Shown: positions 15,608 to 24,210, numbered from the stretch's first letter. The stretch is DNA of 27,730 bases from Kocuria sp. p3-SID1428 (GCF_025149945.1 NZ_JALXVH010000035.1:1-27730), one strand, 5' to 3'. Numbers and translations are program-made. The notes: generated by a model from the letters alone, not told the origin.

Positions 15608-17049
15608 ACCGCTCGATCCGTCACGTGTGGATGGCAGCCGTTGCCATGTTCGCCGTGCTGCTGCTGGCGCTGACCTCAATCATGTTCTTCCAGCAGCGCT
15701 CGCTCGCCGCCGACCCCTGGAACACCCGCACGCTGTACGAGCAGTTCGGCAGGGACCGCGGCTCGATCCTGGCAGGCGGTGAGGAGATCGCCCGCTCGGT
15801 GCCCGCCGAGGGCGACTACGCCTTCGCCCGCGAATACCCGCAGGGCGATCTCTACTCCGAGGTCACCGGATACTTCTCCCCGGTCTACGGCGCCACGGCC
15901 CTCGAGCAGGCCATGGGCGATGAGCTCTCCGGCGCCTCGGACGACCAGTTCTACAACCGCGTGATGTCCACGCTGTCCGGCGAGCAGCAGACGGGCGCCT
16001 CGGTGGAGACCACGATCGATCCCGAGCTGCAGCAGATCGCGCATGATTCCCTGCAGGGCCGTCAGGGAGCGATTGTGGCGATCGAACCGGACACCGGCCG
16101 GATCCTCGCCATGGTGTCCTCCCCTGGCTTCGACCCCAATGAGATGTCCTCGCACGACACCGAGTCCGTCATGGCCGCCTCGGAGGCCTACAGCAGCGAT
16201 CCTGCTCAGCCCCTGGTCAACCGGACCATCGGCGGCGATCTCTACTCCCCGGCCTCCACATTCAAACTGATCGACACCGTCGCAGCCCTGGAATCCGGCG
16301 AGTACACCACCGACACCGAGATCCCGAACCCCCAGGAGCTCGAGCTGCCCGGCACGAACATCACCCTGCCGAACTACCGCGGCGGTCCGTGCGATGCCCG
16401 CGAGGTCGCAGACCTCCAGTTCGCCCTCGAGAACTCCTGCAACGTGCCCTTCGCCCAGGTGGCCATGAACCTCGGCGAGGACCGCATCGCCCAGACCGCC
16501 GAGAACTTCGGCTACGGCCAGGATCTCGACATCCCCCTGTCCGTCACCCCGTCGTCCTTCCCCGAGGGCATGACCGACGCCGAGCTCGCCATGGCCTCGA
16601 TCGGTCAGTACGACGTCCGCTCGACCCCCCTGCAGGTCGCCATGATCTCGGCGGCCCTGGGCAACGACGGCGTCCTGATGAAACCCCAGCTCGTGGACCA
16701 GGTCCGCTCCCCGGACCTCTCCGTGATCCAGGACTTCCAGCCCGAGGAGCTGAACCAGGCGACCTCGAAGGACGTCGCTGACACCCTGGAGGATCTGATG
16801 GTCTCGGACGTGGACAATGGAATCGCCCGCGGCGCCGCGGTGCCCGGTCACTCCGTGGCCGGCAAGACCGGCACTGCGGAGATCGGCTCCGAGACCGGTC
16901 TCACGGACTCCTGGTTCACTGGATTCGCCCCCGCGGATGACCCGGAGATCGCGATCGCCGTCGTGTTCGAGGACGTGGACACCACCACTGCCTCGACCCT
17001 GACGTCCCCCACTGCCCAGCGCATGTTCGAGGAGGTGCTGAACCGATGA
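15604..17049 (+). CDS. pbpA: Penicillin-binding protein PbpA (class B transpeptidase)
   Basis: This 481-aa membrane-anchored D,D-transpeptidase cross-links peptidoglycan with RodA. The GTG at 15604 overlaps the rodA stop (GTGA). One N-terminal helix ([20 protein letters not shown]) is followed by a dimerisation/linker domain. The transpeptidase motifs are all present: SxxK as S218-T-F-K in [11 protein letters not shown], SxN in [10 protein letters not shown], and [11 protein letters not shown] cysteine pair ([12 protein letters not shown] ... NSCN) could form a disulphide beside the active site. Length matches M. tuberculosis PbpA (491 aa), a PknB substrate needed for septation and cell length. 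Its ATGA overlap with pknA continues the translational coupling. Confidence 0.94.
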   Translation: MNRSIRHVWMAAVAMFAVLLLALTSIMFFQQRSLAADPWNTRTLYEQFGRDRGSILAGGEEIARSVPAEGDYAFAREYPQGDLYSEVTGYFSPVYGATALEQAMGDELSGASDDQFYNRVMSTLSGEQQTGASVETTIDPELQQIAHDSLQGRQGAIVAIEPDTGRILAMVSSPGFDPNEMSSHDTESVMAASEAYSSDPAQPLVNRTIGGDLYSPASTFKLIDTVAALESGEYTTDTEIPNPQELELPGTNITLPNYRGGPCDAREVADLQFALENSCNVPFAQVAMNLGEDRIAQTAENFGYGQDLDIPLSVTPSSFPEGMTDAELAMASIGQYDVRSTPLQVAMISAALGNDGVLMKPQLVDQVRSPDLSVIQDFQPEELNQATSKDVADTLEDLMVSDVDNGIARGAAVPGHSVAGKTGTAEIGSETGLTDSWFTGFAPADDPEIAIAVVFEDVDTTTASTLTSPTAQRMFEEVLNR

Positions 17050-18848
17050 GGCCCTCCAAGAAGACCGTCCTCGGAGAGCGGTACGCCCTGACCGATCGGA
17101 TCGCGATCGGCGGCATGGGAGAGGTGTGGAAGGCCAAGGACCAGGTCCTGGGCCGCATCGTCGCGGTGAAGATCCTCAAGGAGGAGTACAACGGCGATCC
17201 GAGCTTCCTCCAGCGATTCCGCGCCGAAGCGCGGCACACTGCGCTGCTCAATCACCCCGGCGTGGCCAATGTCTACGACTACGGCGAGGACGACGGCTCC
17301 GCCTACCTCGTGATGGAGCTGGTCCCCGGCGAGCCGCTGTCGAACCTGATCGACCGGGACCGGCGCCTGCCCGTGGACGATGTCCTGAACTACATCGGGC
17401 AGACGGCCCGCGCGCTGGCGGCTGCCCATGCGCAGGGACTCGTGCACCGAGACATCAAGCCCGGCAATCTCATGATCACGCCCGAGAAGCGGGTGAAGGT
17501 CACCGACTTCGGCATCGCCCGCGTGGCCGATCAGGTGCCGCTGACCGCCACGGGCCAGGTCATGGGCACCGCCCAGTACCTGGCGCCCGAGCAGGCCACC
17601 GGCCAGACCGCCACCGGCTCCTCGGACATCTACTCCCTGGGCATCATCGGCTACGAGTGCCTGGCCGGGAAGCGCCCGTTCACCGGCGATTCGCAGATCG
17701 CGATCGCCCTGGCGCAGGTCAACGACCCGCCCCCGCCGTTGCCCAAGGACGTTCCGGCGGGCCCGCGTGCGCTGATCATGTCCATGCTCGCCAAGGACCC
17801 GGCAGACCGCCCGTCCACGGCCGGTGCCCTGGCCAGCGCCGTAGATGCGATCAGGCGCGATGATCTCGAGGCAGCCGTCGTGGCTGTTCCGGGCATGCGC
17901 CTCTTCCTGAACGGGGAGGTCTCCGGACCCACCGGCGCCGATGCCACGCCCGCCAGCGCCGAGCGCGCCCAGGAGGACTCGGCCGATCAGTCCACTGCGG
18001 CCTTCGACACCGTCCAGCCTCTGACCCCGGCACCCTCGGGTCCCGACCGCACAGGCAACCCTGCGGCCCCGCGCAGCGCCACGAGCACGGCCTCCGGGTC
18101 CTCCCGCGCCTCGAGCTCCGGAGGCGGCAGCTCGAAGACAGCGCCCATGCTCATCGGCGCTGTCGTCGTGCTGGCCCTCGCGGTGATCGGGCTCGCCGTG
18201 ATGCTGATCCTGGGCAGCGGGGGCGACGACTCCCGGACGCCGGAGGGGACCGTCTCGACCGCCGATGCCTCGAGCGGGACGCAGGACGGCGCCTCCAGCA
18301 TCGAGGTCGTCGCCGAGGACCTGATCGGGCAGGACGTCGACGATGTCGTGGCAGATCTGACCAGCCGCGGGCTGAACGTGGAGCAGGTCGGCCAGGCCAG
18401 CAGCAGCCGACCCGAGGGCGAGGTCCTGGCGGTGTCGCCGGCCGGGACTCTGAACCCCGGGGACACCGTCACCGTGACGCATTCGAACGGCCCGGAGGTG
18501 GCCACGCTGCCCGAGGACCTCACCGGTCGCTCCGCGCAGGATGCCGCCGACGACATCACTGCGCTGGGCGTGAACGTCGACATCCACTATGAGGACTCCG
18601 ACGCCCAGGACGATGGCGACGTCCTCAGCTCGGAGCCCTCGGAGGGTCAGGAGGTCGAGGTCGGCTCCTCGGTGGCCCTGACCGTCGCGGGCAGCGCCGA
18701 CGGCCAGACCTCCGCAGCATCGGCTGCGACCTCCCAGACCCGTGCCGCGTCCGAGCAGGTCCCGGACACGACTGACACCGAAGAGAACGCAGCAGTTTCG
18801 GCCGACGCCTCCCCCGGCGCCGCGCAGTCCCTGCCCGTGGAAGGCTGA
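17046..18848 (+). CDS. pknA: Ser/Thr protein kinase PknA-type with PASTA-like repeats
   Basis: This 600-aa transmembrane kinase regulates division and cell-wall growth. Kinase residues are complete: glycine loop AIGGMGEVW, Lys42 (VAVKILK), catalytic HRDIKPGN (Asp136), DFG (Asp154), and an activation loop with T-A-T (167-169) before [11 protein letters not shown] linker of about 80 residues leads to one helix near 365-390 ([20 protein letters not shown]). The outside part holds two PASTA-like repeats (about 420-550; [34 protein letters not shown]) and a Thr/Ser/Glu tail. M. tuberculosis PknA has no PASTA repeats, so both kinases of this operon appear able to sense peptidoglycan or lipid II. 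Assignment as PknA rests on its place before pknB. The start overlaps pbpA by 4 bases. Confidence 0.92.
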   Translation: MRPSKKTVLGERYALTDRIAIGGMGEVWKAKDQVLGRIVAVKILKEEYNGDPSFLQRFRAEARHTALLNHPGVANVYDYGEDDGSAYLVMELVPGEPLSNLIDRDRRLPVDDVLNYIGQTARALAAAHAQGLVHRDIKPGNLMITPEKRVKVTDFGIARVADQVPLTATGQVMGTAQYLAPEQATGQTATGSSDIYSLGIIGYECLAGKRPFTGDSQIAIALAQVNDPPPPLPKDVPAGPRALIMSMLAKDPADRPSTAGALASAVDAIRRDDLEAAVVAVPGMRLFLNGEVSGPTGADATPASAERAQEDSADQSTAAFDTVQPLTPAPSGPDRTGNPAAPRSATSTASGSSRASSSGGGSSKTAPMLIGAVVVLALAVIGLAVMLILGSGGDDSRTPEGTVSTADASSGTQDGASSIEVVAEDLIGQDVDDVVADLTSRGLNVEQVGQASSSRPEGEVLAVSPAGTLNPGDTVTVTHSNGPEVATLPEDLTGRSAQDAADDITALGVNVDIHYEDSDAQDDGDVLSSEPSEGQEVEVGSSVALTVAGSADGQTSAASAATSQTRAASEQVPDTTDTEENAAVSADASPGAAQSLPVEG

Positions 18849-18850
18849 TC

Positions 18851-21094
18851 ATGGAGCAGTCCCCCATTCCCGAGCTGATCAACAACCGCTACGAGGTCAA
18901 GGAGACCATCGGACGCGGCGGCATGGCGACCGTGTACCTGGCCTCCGACCGGAGGCTCGGACGCGACGTCGCGATCAAGGTGCTCAAGCCCGAGCTCGCC
19001 CGGGACGACTCGTTCCAGGAGCGCTTCCAGCGCGAGGCGCAGGCGGTCGCCGGGCTGAACCACCACACGATCACCTCGGTGTACGACACCGGCGAGATCC
19101 CGCCGGAGGTCCCCTCGGACGTCGCCTGCCCGTACATCGTGATGGAGTACGTACCCGGCCAGACGCTGCGCCAGCTGATCCGCGATGATCGGCTCAGCAC
19201 CGAGGACACTGTCAATGCCATGGAGGGCATACTCGATGCCCTGGCCTACAGCCACCGCTCGGGTATCGTCCACCGCGACATCAAGCCGGCCAATGTGGTC
19301 ATCACCCCGGATGACCGGGTCAAGGTCATGGACTTCGGCATCGCCCGGGCGGTCGAGGACACGCAGGCCGCGCTCACCCAGACCCAGGCCGTGCTGGGCA
19401 CCGCCCAGTACCTCTCCCCTGAGCAGGCCCGCGGCGAGAACGTCGACGCCCGCTCGGATCTCTACTCCGCCGCCTGCGTGTTCTTCGAGATGCTCACCGG
19501 GCGGGCGCCATTCGTGGGCGAGGCCTCCGTGGACATCGCGGCCCAGCACGTCCGAGACGCCCCTCCCGCGCCCTCGAGCCTGGCCCCTCAGCTGCACCCC
19601 CAGTTCGACTCGTTCATGGCCCAGGCGCTGGCCAAGCCCCGCGAGGCCCGCTTCCAATCGGCCGAGGAGATGCGTCGCGCCGTCGTCGATCTGCGCGGTC
19701 CCGCCCGGATCGACGCCACGACCATGACCCGTCCGATCGCCGCAGCAGGTGCTGGCGCGTCCGAGGCCGACGGCCCTCACACCGCTGTGACCCCAGCCGC
19801 CGCCGCAGGACTCGGTGCGGCAGGCGGGGCTGGCGCAGGCGCCGCGGCGCTCGGCGGCTCCGCTCAGGGAGAGGCCGCCCCAGTCTTCGCGATCACGCCG
19901 TCGGACGAAAGCTCGACCACCGCCTCTGCAGGCGGTGCCGGCGGCGGCTCGGCCCTCGATCCGGATGCTCCGCGAGATGGTCGCGCCCCCGCTGCGAAGC
20001 AGGAGCGCAAGCGCCGCAGCCCCCTGGTCTGGCTGGTCCCCGTGCTCTTGCTGCTGGCTGCTGCGGCCGTCGCCGCCTTCCTGTGGGTCAACCGCGGCCC
20101 GGAGCAGGTCGATGTCCCGGACGTGGTCGGTCTGGAGGCCGACGATGCCCAGGATCAGCTCGAGAGCGCCGGGCTCGTGGTTGAGACAGAGGAGGAGCTC
20201 AGCTCCGACGTCGAGCGCGATCACGTGATCTCCGTCGATCCCGGCGAGGGCACCGAGGTGGACGAGGGCTCCTCCGTCACGCTCACCGTGTCGCAGGGAA
20301 GTGAGGCCGTCACGGTGCCGTCGGACCTGGAGGGCCAGTCGGAGAGCTATGCCCGGGAGATGATCTCCGCGGCCGGACTCGAGGCAGCGGAGCAGACGCA
20401 GACCCGCAACTCCCCGACCATCCCCGCAGACCTTGTCGTGGCCACGGACCCGGAGGGCGGCTCGGAGGTCGCGCGGGACTCGTCCGTGGGGCTGATCCTC
20501 TCGACCGGTCGCGTCACGGTCCCGGACGTGCTGGGCATGACGCAGTCCCAGGCCACGGATCGTCTGGGCGCCGACGACACCCAGCTCGGCGTCGCGGTGG
20601 CGCAGCAGGCCACCTCGGAGTACGCGGCCGGCACGGTCATCCGGCAGTCCGTGGAAGGCGGCCAGGACGTCACGCAGGGCAGCACCATCACGATCACCGT
20701 GGCGGTCGCCCCGGCCCCGCAGCCCACCACGCCCGCGGAGGACAGCAGCGACGAGCCCTCGGAGGAGCCCACCACCGAGGAGCCCACAGAAGAGCCCACC
20801 ACCGAGGCGCCTTCCGAGGAGCCCACCACCGAGGAGCCTTCCGAGGAGCCCACCACCGAGGAGCCCACGGAGGAGCCCACCACCGAGGAGCCTTCCGAGG
20901 AGCCCAGCTCGGCCAAGCCCACCGCGGAGCGGACCGAGGCGGCGAGCACCTCCGGCTCCGGCGGTTCGTCCGGCTCGTCCGGTTCGGGCGGCTCCAGCGC
21001 GGCGGCCACCGGCTCGGCGAACGAATCCGCCACCCGCGCCGAGGAGGCGGGAGGCTCCGCCAGCAGCAGCTCCTCGGATTCCTCGGAAGCCTGA
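18851..21094 (+). CDS. pknB: Ser/Thr protein kinase PknB with three PASTA repeats and a repeat-rich tail
   Basis: This 747-aa transmembrane kinase is the last gene of the operon, starting 2 bp after pknA. Kinase motifs are complete: GRGGMATVY, Lys43 (VAIKVLK), HRDIKPANVVI, DFGIAR, and the PknB-type activation loop LTQTQAVLGTAQYLSPEQ with Thr176 and Thr178. A juxtamembrane region rich in Ala and Gly leads to a helix near 392-413 (VWLVPVLLLLAAAAVAAFLW). Three PASTA repeats follow (VDVPDVVGLEADDAQDQLE; VTVPSDLEGQSESYAREM; VTVPDVLGMTQSQATDRL). After them comes a tail of about 125 residues: five 9-residue Glu/Pro/Thr repeats, then a Gly/Ser-rich stretch. Many PknB homologues end at or soon after the last PASTA, so this tail is unusual and probably lies in the wall. 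It holds no LPXTG motif. Confidence 0.94.
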   Translation: MEQSPIPELINNRYEVKETIGRGGMATVYLASDRRLGRDVAIKVLKPELARDDSFQERFQREAQAVAGLNHHTITSVYDTGEIPPEVPSDVACPYIVMEYVPGQTLRQLIRDDRLSTEDTVNAMEGILDALAYSHRSGIVHRDIKPANVVITPDDRVKVMDFGIARAVEDTQAALTQTQAVLGTAQYLSPEQARGENVDARSDLYSAACVFFEMLTGRAPFVGEASVDIAAQHVRDAPPAPSSLAPQLHPQFDSFMAQALAKPREARFQSAEEMRRAVVDLRGPARIDATTMTRPIAAAGAGASEADGPHTAVTPAAAAGLGAAGGAGAGAAALGGSAQGEAAPVFAITPSDESSTTASAGGAGGGSALDPDAPRDGRAPAAKQERKRRSPLVWLVPVLLLLAAAAVAAFLWVNRGPEQVDVPDVVGLEADDAQDQLESAGLVVETEEELSSDVERDHVISVDPGEGTEVDEGSSVTLTVSQGSEAVTVPSDLEGQSESYAREMISAAGLEAAEQTQTRNSPTIPADLVVATDPEGGSEVARDSSVGLILSTGRVTVPDVLGMTQSQATDRLGADDTQLGVAVAQQATSEYAAGTVIRQSVEGGQDVTQGSTITITVAVAPAPQPTTPAEDSSDEPSEEPTTEEPTEEPTTEAPSEEPTTEEPSEEPTTEEPTEEPTTEEPSEEPSSAKPTAERTEAASTSGSGGSSGSSGSGGSSAAATGSANESATRAEEAGGSASSSSSDSSEA
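20762..20896 (+). repeat. Five tandem 27-bp repeats in the pknB tail
   Basis: Five in-frame 27-bp units encode EEPTTEEPT or EEPTTEEPS, the second with one change to EEPTTEAPS. They are followed by a partial unit, EEPSS. The DNA units are nearly identical (GAGGAGCCCACCACCGAGG core), so copy number may vary between strains. Confidence 0.9.
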
Positions 21095-21099
21095 GCGCA

Positions 21100-21135
21100 G
21101 ACAGCGGCCCCGGGCGGATGGCCGGGGCCGCTGTC
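21100..21135. terminator. Hairpin terminator between pknB and trpG
   Basis: A perfect 14-bp stem, GACAGCGGCCCCGG / CCGGGGCCGCTGTC, with an 8-nt loop begins 5 bp after the pknB stop, between convergent genes. It probably ends transcripts from both sides. Confidence 0.88.
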
Positions 21136-21159
21136 CGTCCGCGCTGTCTGCGACTGCGT

Positions 21160-21798
21160 TCAGCGCACAAGCAGCGGCGACAGATGCGCGGCCTGCTCGG
21201 CGGCACCGGCCAAGCCGCACATCTCGAGCCAGTTGCCGAGCATGAGATGCCCGCCCTCGGTGAGCACGGACTCGGGGTGGAACTGCACGCCGTGGATCGG
21301 GGCGCTGCGGTGCGACAGTCCCATGATGTGCCCCTCCTCGGTCCAGGCGGTGACGCGCAGGACCTCGGGGACCTCCTGGGCGGACACGGACAGCGAGTGG
21401 TAGCGGGTCGCGGTGAAGGGCGACGGGACGCCGGCGAAGATGCCGTCGTCCTCGTGGCTGACCGCCGACGTCTTGCCGTGCATCAGCTGCTCGGAATGGC
21501 CCACGGTCCCGCCGAAGACCTCCCCGAGCGACTGGTGCCCCAGGCACACGCCGAACAGGGGCTGGCCGGTCCGCTCGGCGCGCCGGACCAGGGAGGCGCA
21601 CACCCCGGCCTCCGAAGGGGCTCCGGGGCCCGGCGAGAGCAGGACGCCGTCGTGCTGATCCGCCAGGTGCGCGATCTCGGTCTCGCTGAGGTCGTCATTG
21701 CGCACCACGGTGGTCTGCGCCCCGAGCTGCTGGAGGTACCCCACGAGGGTGTAGACGAAGCTGTCGTAGTTGTCGACGACGAGGACCTTCACAGTCAC
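21160..21798 (-). CDS. Class I glutamine amidotransferase, TrpG/PabA type
   Basis: This 212-aa subunit releases ammonia from glutamine for anthranilate synthase or aminodeoxychorismate synthase. The triad is complete: Cys85 in LFGVCLGHQSLGE, and His174 with Glu176 in VQFHPESV. The N-terminus VLVVDNYDSFVYTLVGYLQ and LLSPGPGAPSEAG are family hallmarks. The GTG at 21798 follows GGAGG; a second GTG two codons later is possible. No TrpE/PabB gene is nearby. In many actinobacteria a pabA-like gene sits beside pknB and a class E sortase, so the context is conserved but its functional meaning is unclear. I cannot separate TrpG from PabA by sequence alone. Confidence 0.9.
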   Translation of the reverse strand: MTVKVLVVDNYDSFVYTLVGYLQQLGAQTTVVRNDDLSETEIAHLADQHDGVLLSPGPGAPSEAGVCASLVRRAERTGQPLFGVCLGHQSLGEVFGGTVGHSEQLMHGKTSAVSHEDDGIFAGVPSPFTATRYHSLSVSAQEVPEVLRVTAWTEEGHIMGLSHRSAPIHGVQFHPESVLTEGGHLMLGNWLEMCGLAGAAEQAAHLSPLLVR

Positions 21799-21839
21799 GG
21801 CGACCTCCAGGGGCTGCGGATGTTCACGGGGCTACCAGG

Positions 21840-22528
21840 CTACTGCCGCGAGGAGGGCGAGGCGTCCATGTGCTCTCCTGTCTCACAGGCCGTCGGCGTC
21901 GCGCTGGACGACGTCGGCGATCTCGGGTGGCGGGCCGGCGGAGTTCGGCGCCACGACTCCAGCTCGGCGTGCACGATGATGCGCTCGGTGTCCCCGAAGC
22001 GCGGATGGCAGCTGGTCAGCGTCATGTAGCGCCCGTCGGCCGGTGCACCCGGCTCACCGGGGACGGGGGCGATCACGTCCGTCTGGGTGGGCAGCACGAT
22101 CTGCGCCTCGGAGTACAGGTACGTGTAGTAGCCGTCCGCCGTGCGCACATGGATGCGGTCGCCCTCCTGGAGGGCATCGATGTGATCCAGCACCGCGCCG
22201 TCTGTCTGCCTGTGCCCGGCCACCGCGAAATTGCCCTCCTCGCCGGGCATGGCGGTGCCCGGGTAGGGGCCCAGCCCCAGGCTGTCGAGCACCTCGGCGG
22301 TCGTCCCCACGATCACAGGGCGCGAGGCGCTGGCTCGAGCGGGCCCTCGTAGCTGCGCGACATCTCTGCCACGGCCTCGTCCTGGAGATTCCCGGCCTCG
22401 ATGTTCGTCCACCACAGCTGCCAGACCACGTAGAGGAGGACGAGGACGCCGAGCGTCAGCAGCAGCTCGCCGATCACGGAGATCGCGGCTGCGATGCTGG
22501 AGGGGGGGGGATGGGGACTGCCGGGCAC
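21840..22528 (-). pseudogene. Class E sortase with internal deletion and frameshift
   Basis: Two frames make up one sortase gene. The first, from GTG 22528, reads a short head, a membrane helix (VIGELLLTLGVLVLLYVVWQ) and LWWTNIEAGNLQDEAVAEMS, and stops at 22313. The second carries the catalytic core from about 22340: RPVIVGTTAEVLDSLGLGPY, GNFAVAGHRQTDG (His), TLTSCHPRFGDTER (Cys and Arg), ending in TAG at 21840. The first core strand, usually a phrase like F-A-x-(I/V)-x-I-P-R-F-G-x-D-Y, is missing in every frame. So roughly 20-60 residues were lost and the frame changed at the join (22320-22345). Class E sortases attach LAXTG proteins to the wall. The catalytic residues remain, but no single frame gives an anchored enzyme. 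Confidence 0.8.
22502..22510. repeat. Run of nine G near the sortase start
   Basis: A G9 tract (C9 on the coding strand) covers codons 7-9 of the sortase frame, giving Pro-Pro-Pro. Such runs are prone to slippage during replication and sequencing. Confidence 0.8.
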
Positions 22529-22673
22529 CTGCTGACGCTCGGGAAGCGCACGGCCGGTGCTTCAGTGCCTGCCGATAGTATGGGCGGGTTCTCGGCCTGG
22601 TCGAAATCCAGGACGGGGCCGCATCGTGGGCTGACCACTGCGGCCAGGGCCACCACAGCAGGAGGTTGCATCC

Positions 22674-23138
22674 GTGTCCCAGTTCAAGAAGCGCAGGCTC
22701 CGCTCGGGATCCTCCGCGAGCTCGGAGGCTGCTGACTCTGCCTCGACCCCGGCGGCCGTCGACGAGGAGCTCACCCGCCTGGCCGTCGAGGCTCTGCCGG
22801 AGGCGCAGCGCCGGCGCTGGGAGCGCGATCAGCGCGCGGCCGCAGCCGCTCGAGACGCCCGCATCAGCTCGGGCGAGGAGCCCGATGACGAGCGCGACGC
22901 CGAGGAGCTCGCCGAGGAGATCAAGGCCTCATCGCGCGCCGCTGCGCCGGAGGCCGATCCCACTCCCGTGTGGTACCAGGTGATCATGTTCGGCCTGATC
23001 GTCATCGGCCTGGCCTGGCTCATCCTGTGGTACCTGCTCGACTTCAGCTACCCCATCCCGGGCATCGGCTACTGGAACGTGGGCATCGGCATCGGCCTGA
23101 TGATGATCGGGCTGCTGATGACCACGAGGTGGCGTTGA
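22674..23138 (+). CDS. crgA: Cell division protein CrgA
   Basis: This 154-aa membrane protein helps recruit or stabilise divisome proteins (FtsZ, FtsI, FtsQ in mycobacteria). The GTG at 22674 has AGGAGG 8 nt upstream. The C-terminal 65 residues are typical CrgA: PVWYQVIMFGLIVIGLAWLI (helix 1), the loop FSYPIPGIGYWNVGIG, and GLMMIGLLMTTRWR (helix 2 with the family's invariant TTRWR ending). The N-terminal 90 residues are long and highly charged (AQRRRWERDQRAAAAARDAR; EEPDDERDAEELAEE), whereas many orthologues total only 80-100 aa. It is divergent from the sortase remnant and overlaps the next small gene by 4 bases. Confidence 0.92.
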   Translation: MSQFKKRRLRSGSSASSEAADSASTPAAVDEELTRLAVEALPEAQRRRWERDQRAAAAARDARISSGEEPDDERDAEELAEEIKASSRAAAPEADPTPVWYQVIMFGLIVIGLAWLILWYLLDFSYPIPGIGYWNVGIGIGLMMIGLLMTTRWR

Positions 23139-23329
23139 CCCCGCAGCAGCCGTCGCAGGACGGCACCGGAGACGGCCCCCAGCCGGAGCCGCTCAAGGAC
23201 GAGATCGCCAAGGAGGCGCGCAGCTCCTCGCGCGGCGCTGCGCTGTTCGAGGTGCGCGTGCGTCGTCTGGTCCTGCTGCTGGTCGTGGCGATCCCGCTGA
23301 TCTGGTGGATCATCTCCGCCGTGCGCTGA
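23135..23329 (+). CDS. Small single-helix membrane protein, coupled to crgA
   Basis: A 64-residue protein begins at a TTG (23135) that overlaps the crgA stop as TTGA, with GAGG 5 nt upstream; a GTG at 23129 is the alternative. The N-terminal 40 residues are polar (Gln/Pro/Asp-rich, then KDEIAKEARSSSR). One membrane helix follows (RLVLLLVVAIPLIWWIISAV), ending four residues from the C-terminus. The tail-anchored layout and coupling to crgA suggest a role at the membrane beside the divisome, which is inference only. I do not recognise a family. A hairpin terminator follows. Confidence 0.75.
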   Translation: MTPQQPSQDGTGDGPQPEPLKDEIAKEARSSSRGAALFEVRVRRLVLLLVVAIPLIWWIISAVR

Positions 23330-23360
23330 GCCGCCCCCGCCCCCTCGGGCATGCCCGCCC

Positions 23361-23406
23361 ATGAAGAGGCGCCCGCCACCGGCTGATCCGGTGACGGGCG
23401 CTTCAT
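23361..23406. terminator. Hairpin terminator after the crgA pair
   Basis: The arms ATGAAG-(agg)-CGCCCG-c-CACCGG and CCGGTG-a-CGGGCG-CTTCAT pair with a 3-nt bulge, one mismatch and a 5-nt loop. It sits 31 bp after the small membrane gene and upstream of the convergent yceI stop. Confidence 0.8.
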
Positions 23407-23486
23407 CATGCGTGCCGCGCGCTCAACAGCCCATGCGGGGGCGGGGCTGAATCCGCCGGGAGGACGGATGAGCGATGCAGCGGGTC

Positions 23487-24035
23487 TCAGCCCTGGGGAG
23501 CGGTGAAGGCCACGTCCAGGTTGAGCACGACCTTGTCGGAGACCAGGACGCCGCCGGCCTCGATGGCTGCGTTCCAGGTCAGGCCGAACTCCTTGCGGGA
23601 GATCGTGGCGGTGGCCTCGAAGCCGGCGCGGGTGGCCTCGAAGGCGTCCACGACCACGCCGTTGAACTCGGTGTCGAGATCGATGGTGCGGGTCACGCCG
23701 TTGATCGTGAGCTCGCCGGTGATGGTGCCCTCGCCGCCGCCGAGCTGGATGCTCGTGGCGTGGAAGGTGATCTCCGGCTTGTTCTCGACGTCGAAGAAGT
23801 CGGCGGTGCGCAGGTGGCCGTCGCGGCTCTCGTCGCCGGTGTCGATCGAGGCGGTCTTGATGACGGCATCGAGGGTCGAATCCTCGACCTGCTCGGCCAC
23901 GACGAAGTCGGCGGAGACATCGTGGAACGAGCCGCGGACCTTGGAGATGCCGGCGTGGCGGACCACGAAGCCGACCTGCGAGTGGGCGGGGTCGAAGGTC
24001 CAGGTGCCGGGGGTGAGGCGATCGAGGGTGCTCAT
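23487..24035 (-). CDS. yceI: YceI-family lipocalin-like protein
   Basis: This 182-aa beta-barrel protein binds polyprenoid or other amphipathic molecules. The ATG at 24035 follows AGGAGG. The sequence matches the whole family domain: GTWTFDPAHSQVGFVVRHAG, VRGSFHDVSADFVV, SIDTGDESRDGHLRTADFFD, ELTINGVTRTIDLD and FEATATISRKEFGLTWNAAI. There is no signal peptide, so this is the cytoplasmic actinobacterial form rather than the periplasmic E. coli YceI. The leader is long, and the promoter carries two near-identical palindromes, so control by a dimeric repressor (MarR-like, inferred) is likely. It may be co-regulated with the flavin reductase behind it, but it has its own promoter. Confidence 0.92.
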   Translation of the reverse strand: MSTLDRLTPGTWTFDPAHSQVGFVVRHAGISKVRGSFHDVSADFVVAEQVEDSTLDAVIKTASIDTGDESRDGHLRTADFFDVENKPEITFHATSIQLGGGEGTITGELTINGVTRTIDLDTEFNGVVVDAFEATRAGFEATATISRKEFGLTWNAAIEAGGVLVSDKVVLNLDVAFTAPQG

Positions 24036-24107
24036 GGGATTCCTCCTGTCTGCAGCGGTAGCGCCGCTGTGGATGGTCTGCCGGTGCGGTGCTCCGCAGC
24101 CGGCTGG

Positions 24108-24151
24108 TTGATATGTCACTTAATCTACCCCGACTCAGCGTGACATGTCAA
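24108..24151 (-). promoter_or_regulatory. yceI promoter with two palindromic operators
   Basis: On the minus strand, TTGACA (24151-24146) and TAGATT (24127-24122) form a good -35/-10 pair with an 18-bp spacer. Operator 1, TTGACATGTCAA (24140-24151 region), is a perfect palindrome covering the -35. Operator 2, TTGATATGTCA (24108-24118), is nearly identical and lies just downstream of the -10. Centres are 32 bp apart, about three helical turns. Seen as a whole, TTGATATGTCAC and GTGACATGTCAA are inverted copies matching at 11 of 12 positions. Confidence 0.75.
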
Positions 24152-24210
24152 CCATTGTGGAGGATCGGCACCCCGGCCCGAGCAGAACATGCCCCGACCT
24201 GGACAGATGC

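Noticed and set aside
20750..20910. Possible CRISPR-like array
   Set aside because: The 27-bp units are directly adjacent with no spacers and encode in-frame EEPTTEEP(T/S) repeats, so this is a protein tandem repeat.
18647..21601. A 984-aa minus-strand open frame across pknB
   Set aside because: It is antisense to the kinase; its repetitive Gly/Leu segments are complements of the Glu/Pro/Thr and Gly/Ser repeats.
21799..21842. Readthrough fusion of the sortase with trpG at the sortase TAG
   Set aside because: The two genes are in different frames, and trpG has its own GGAGG and GTG start.
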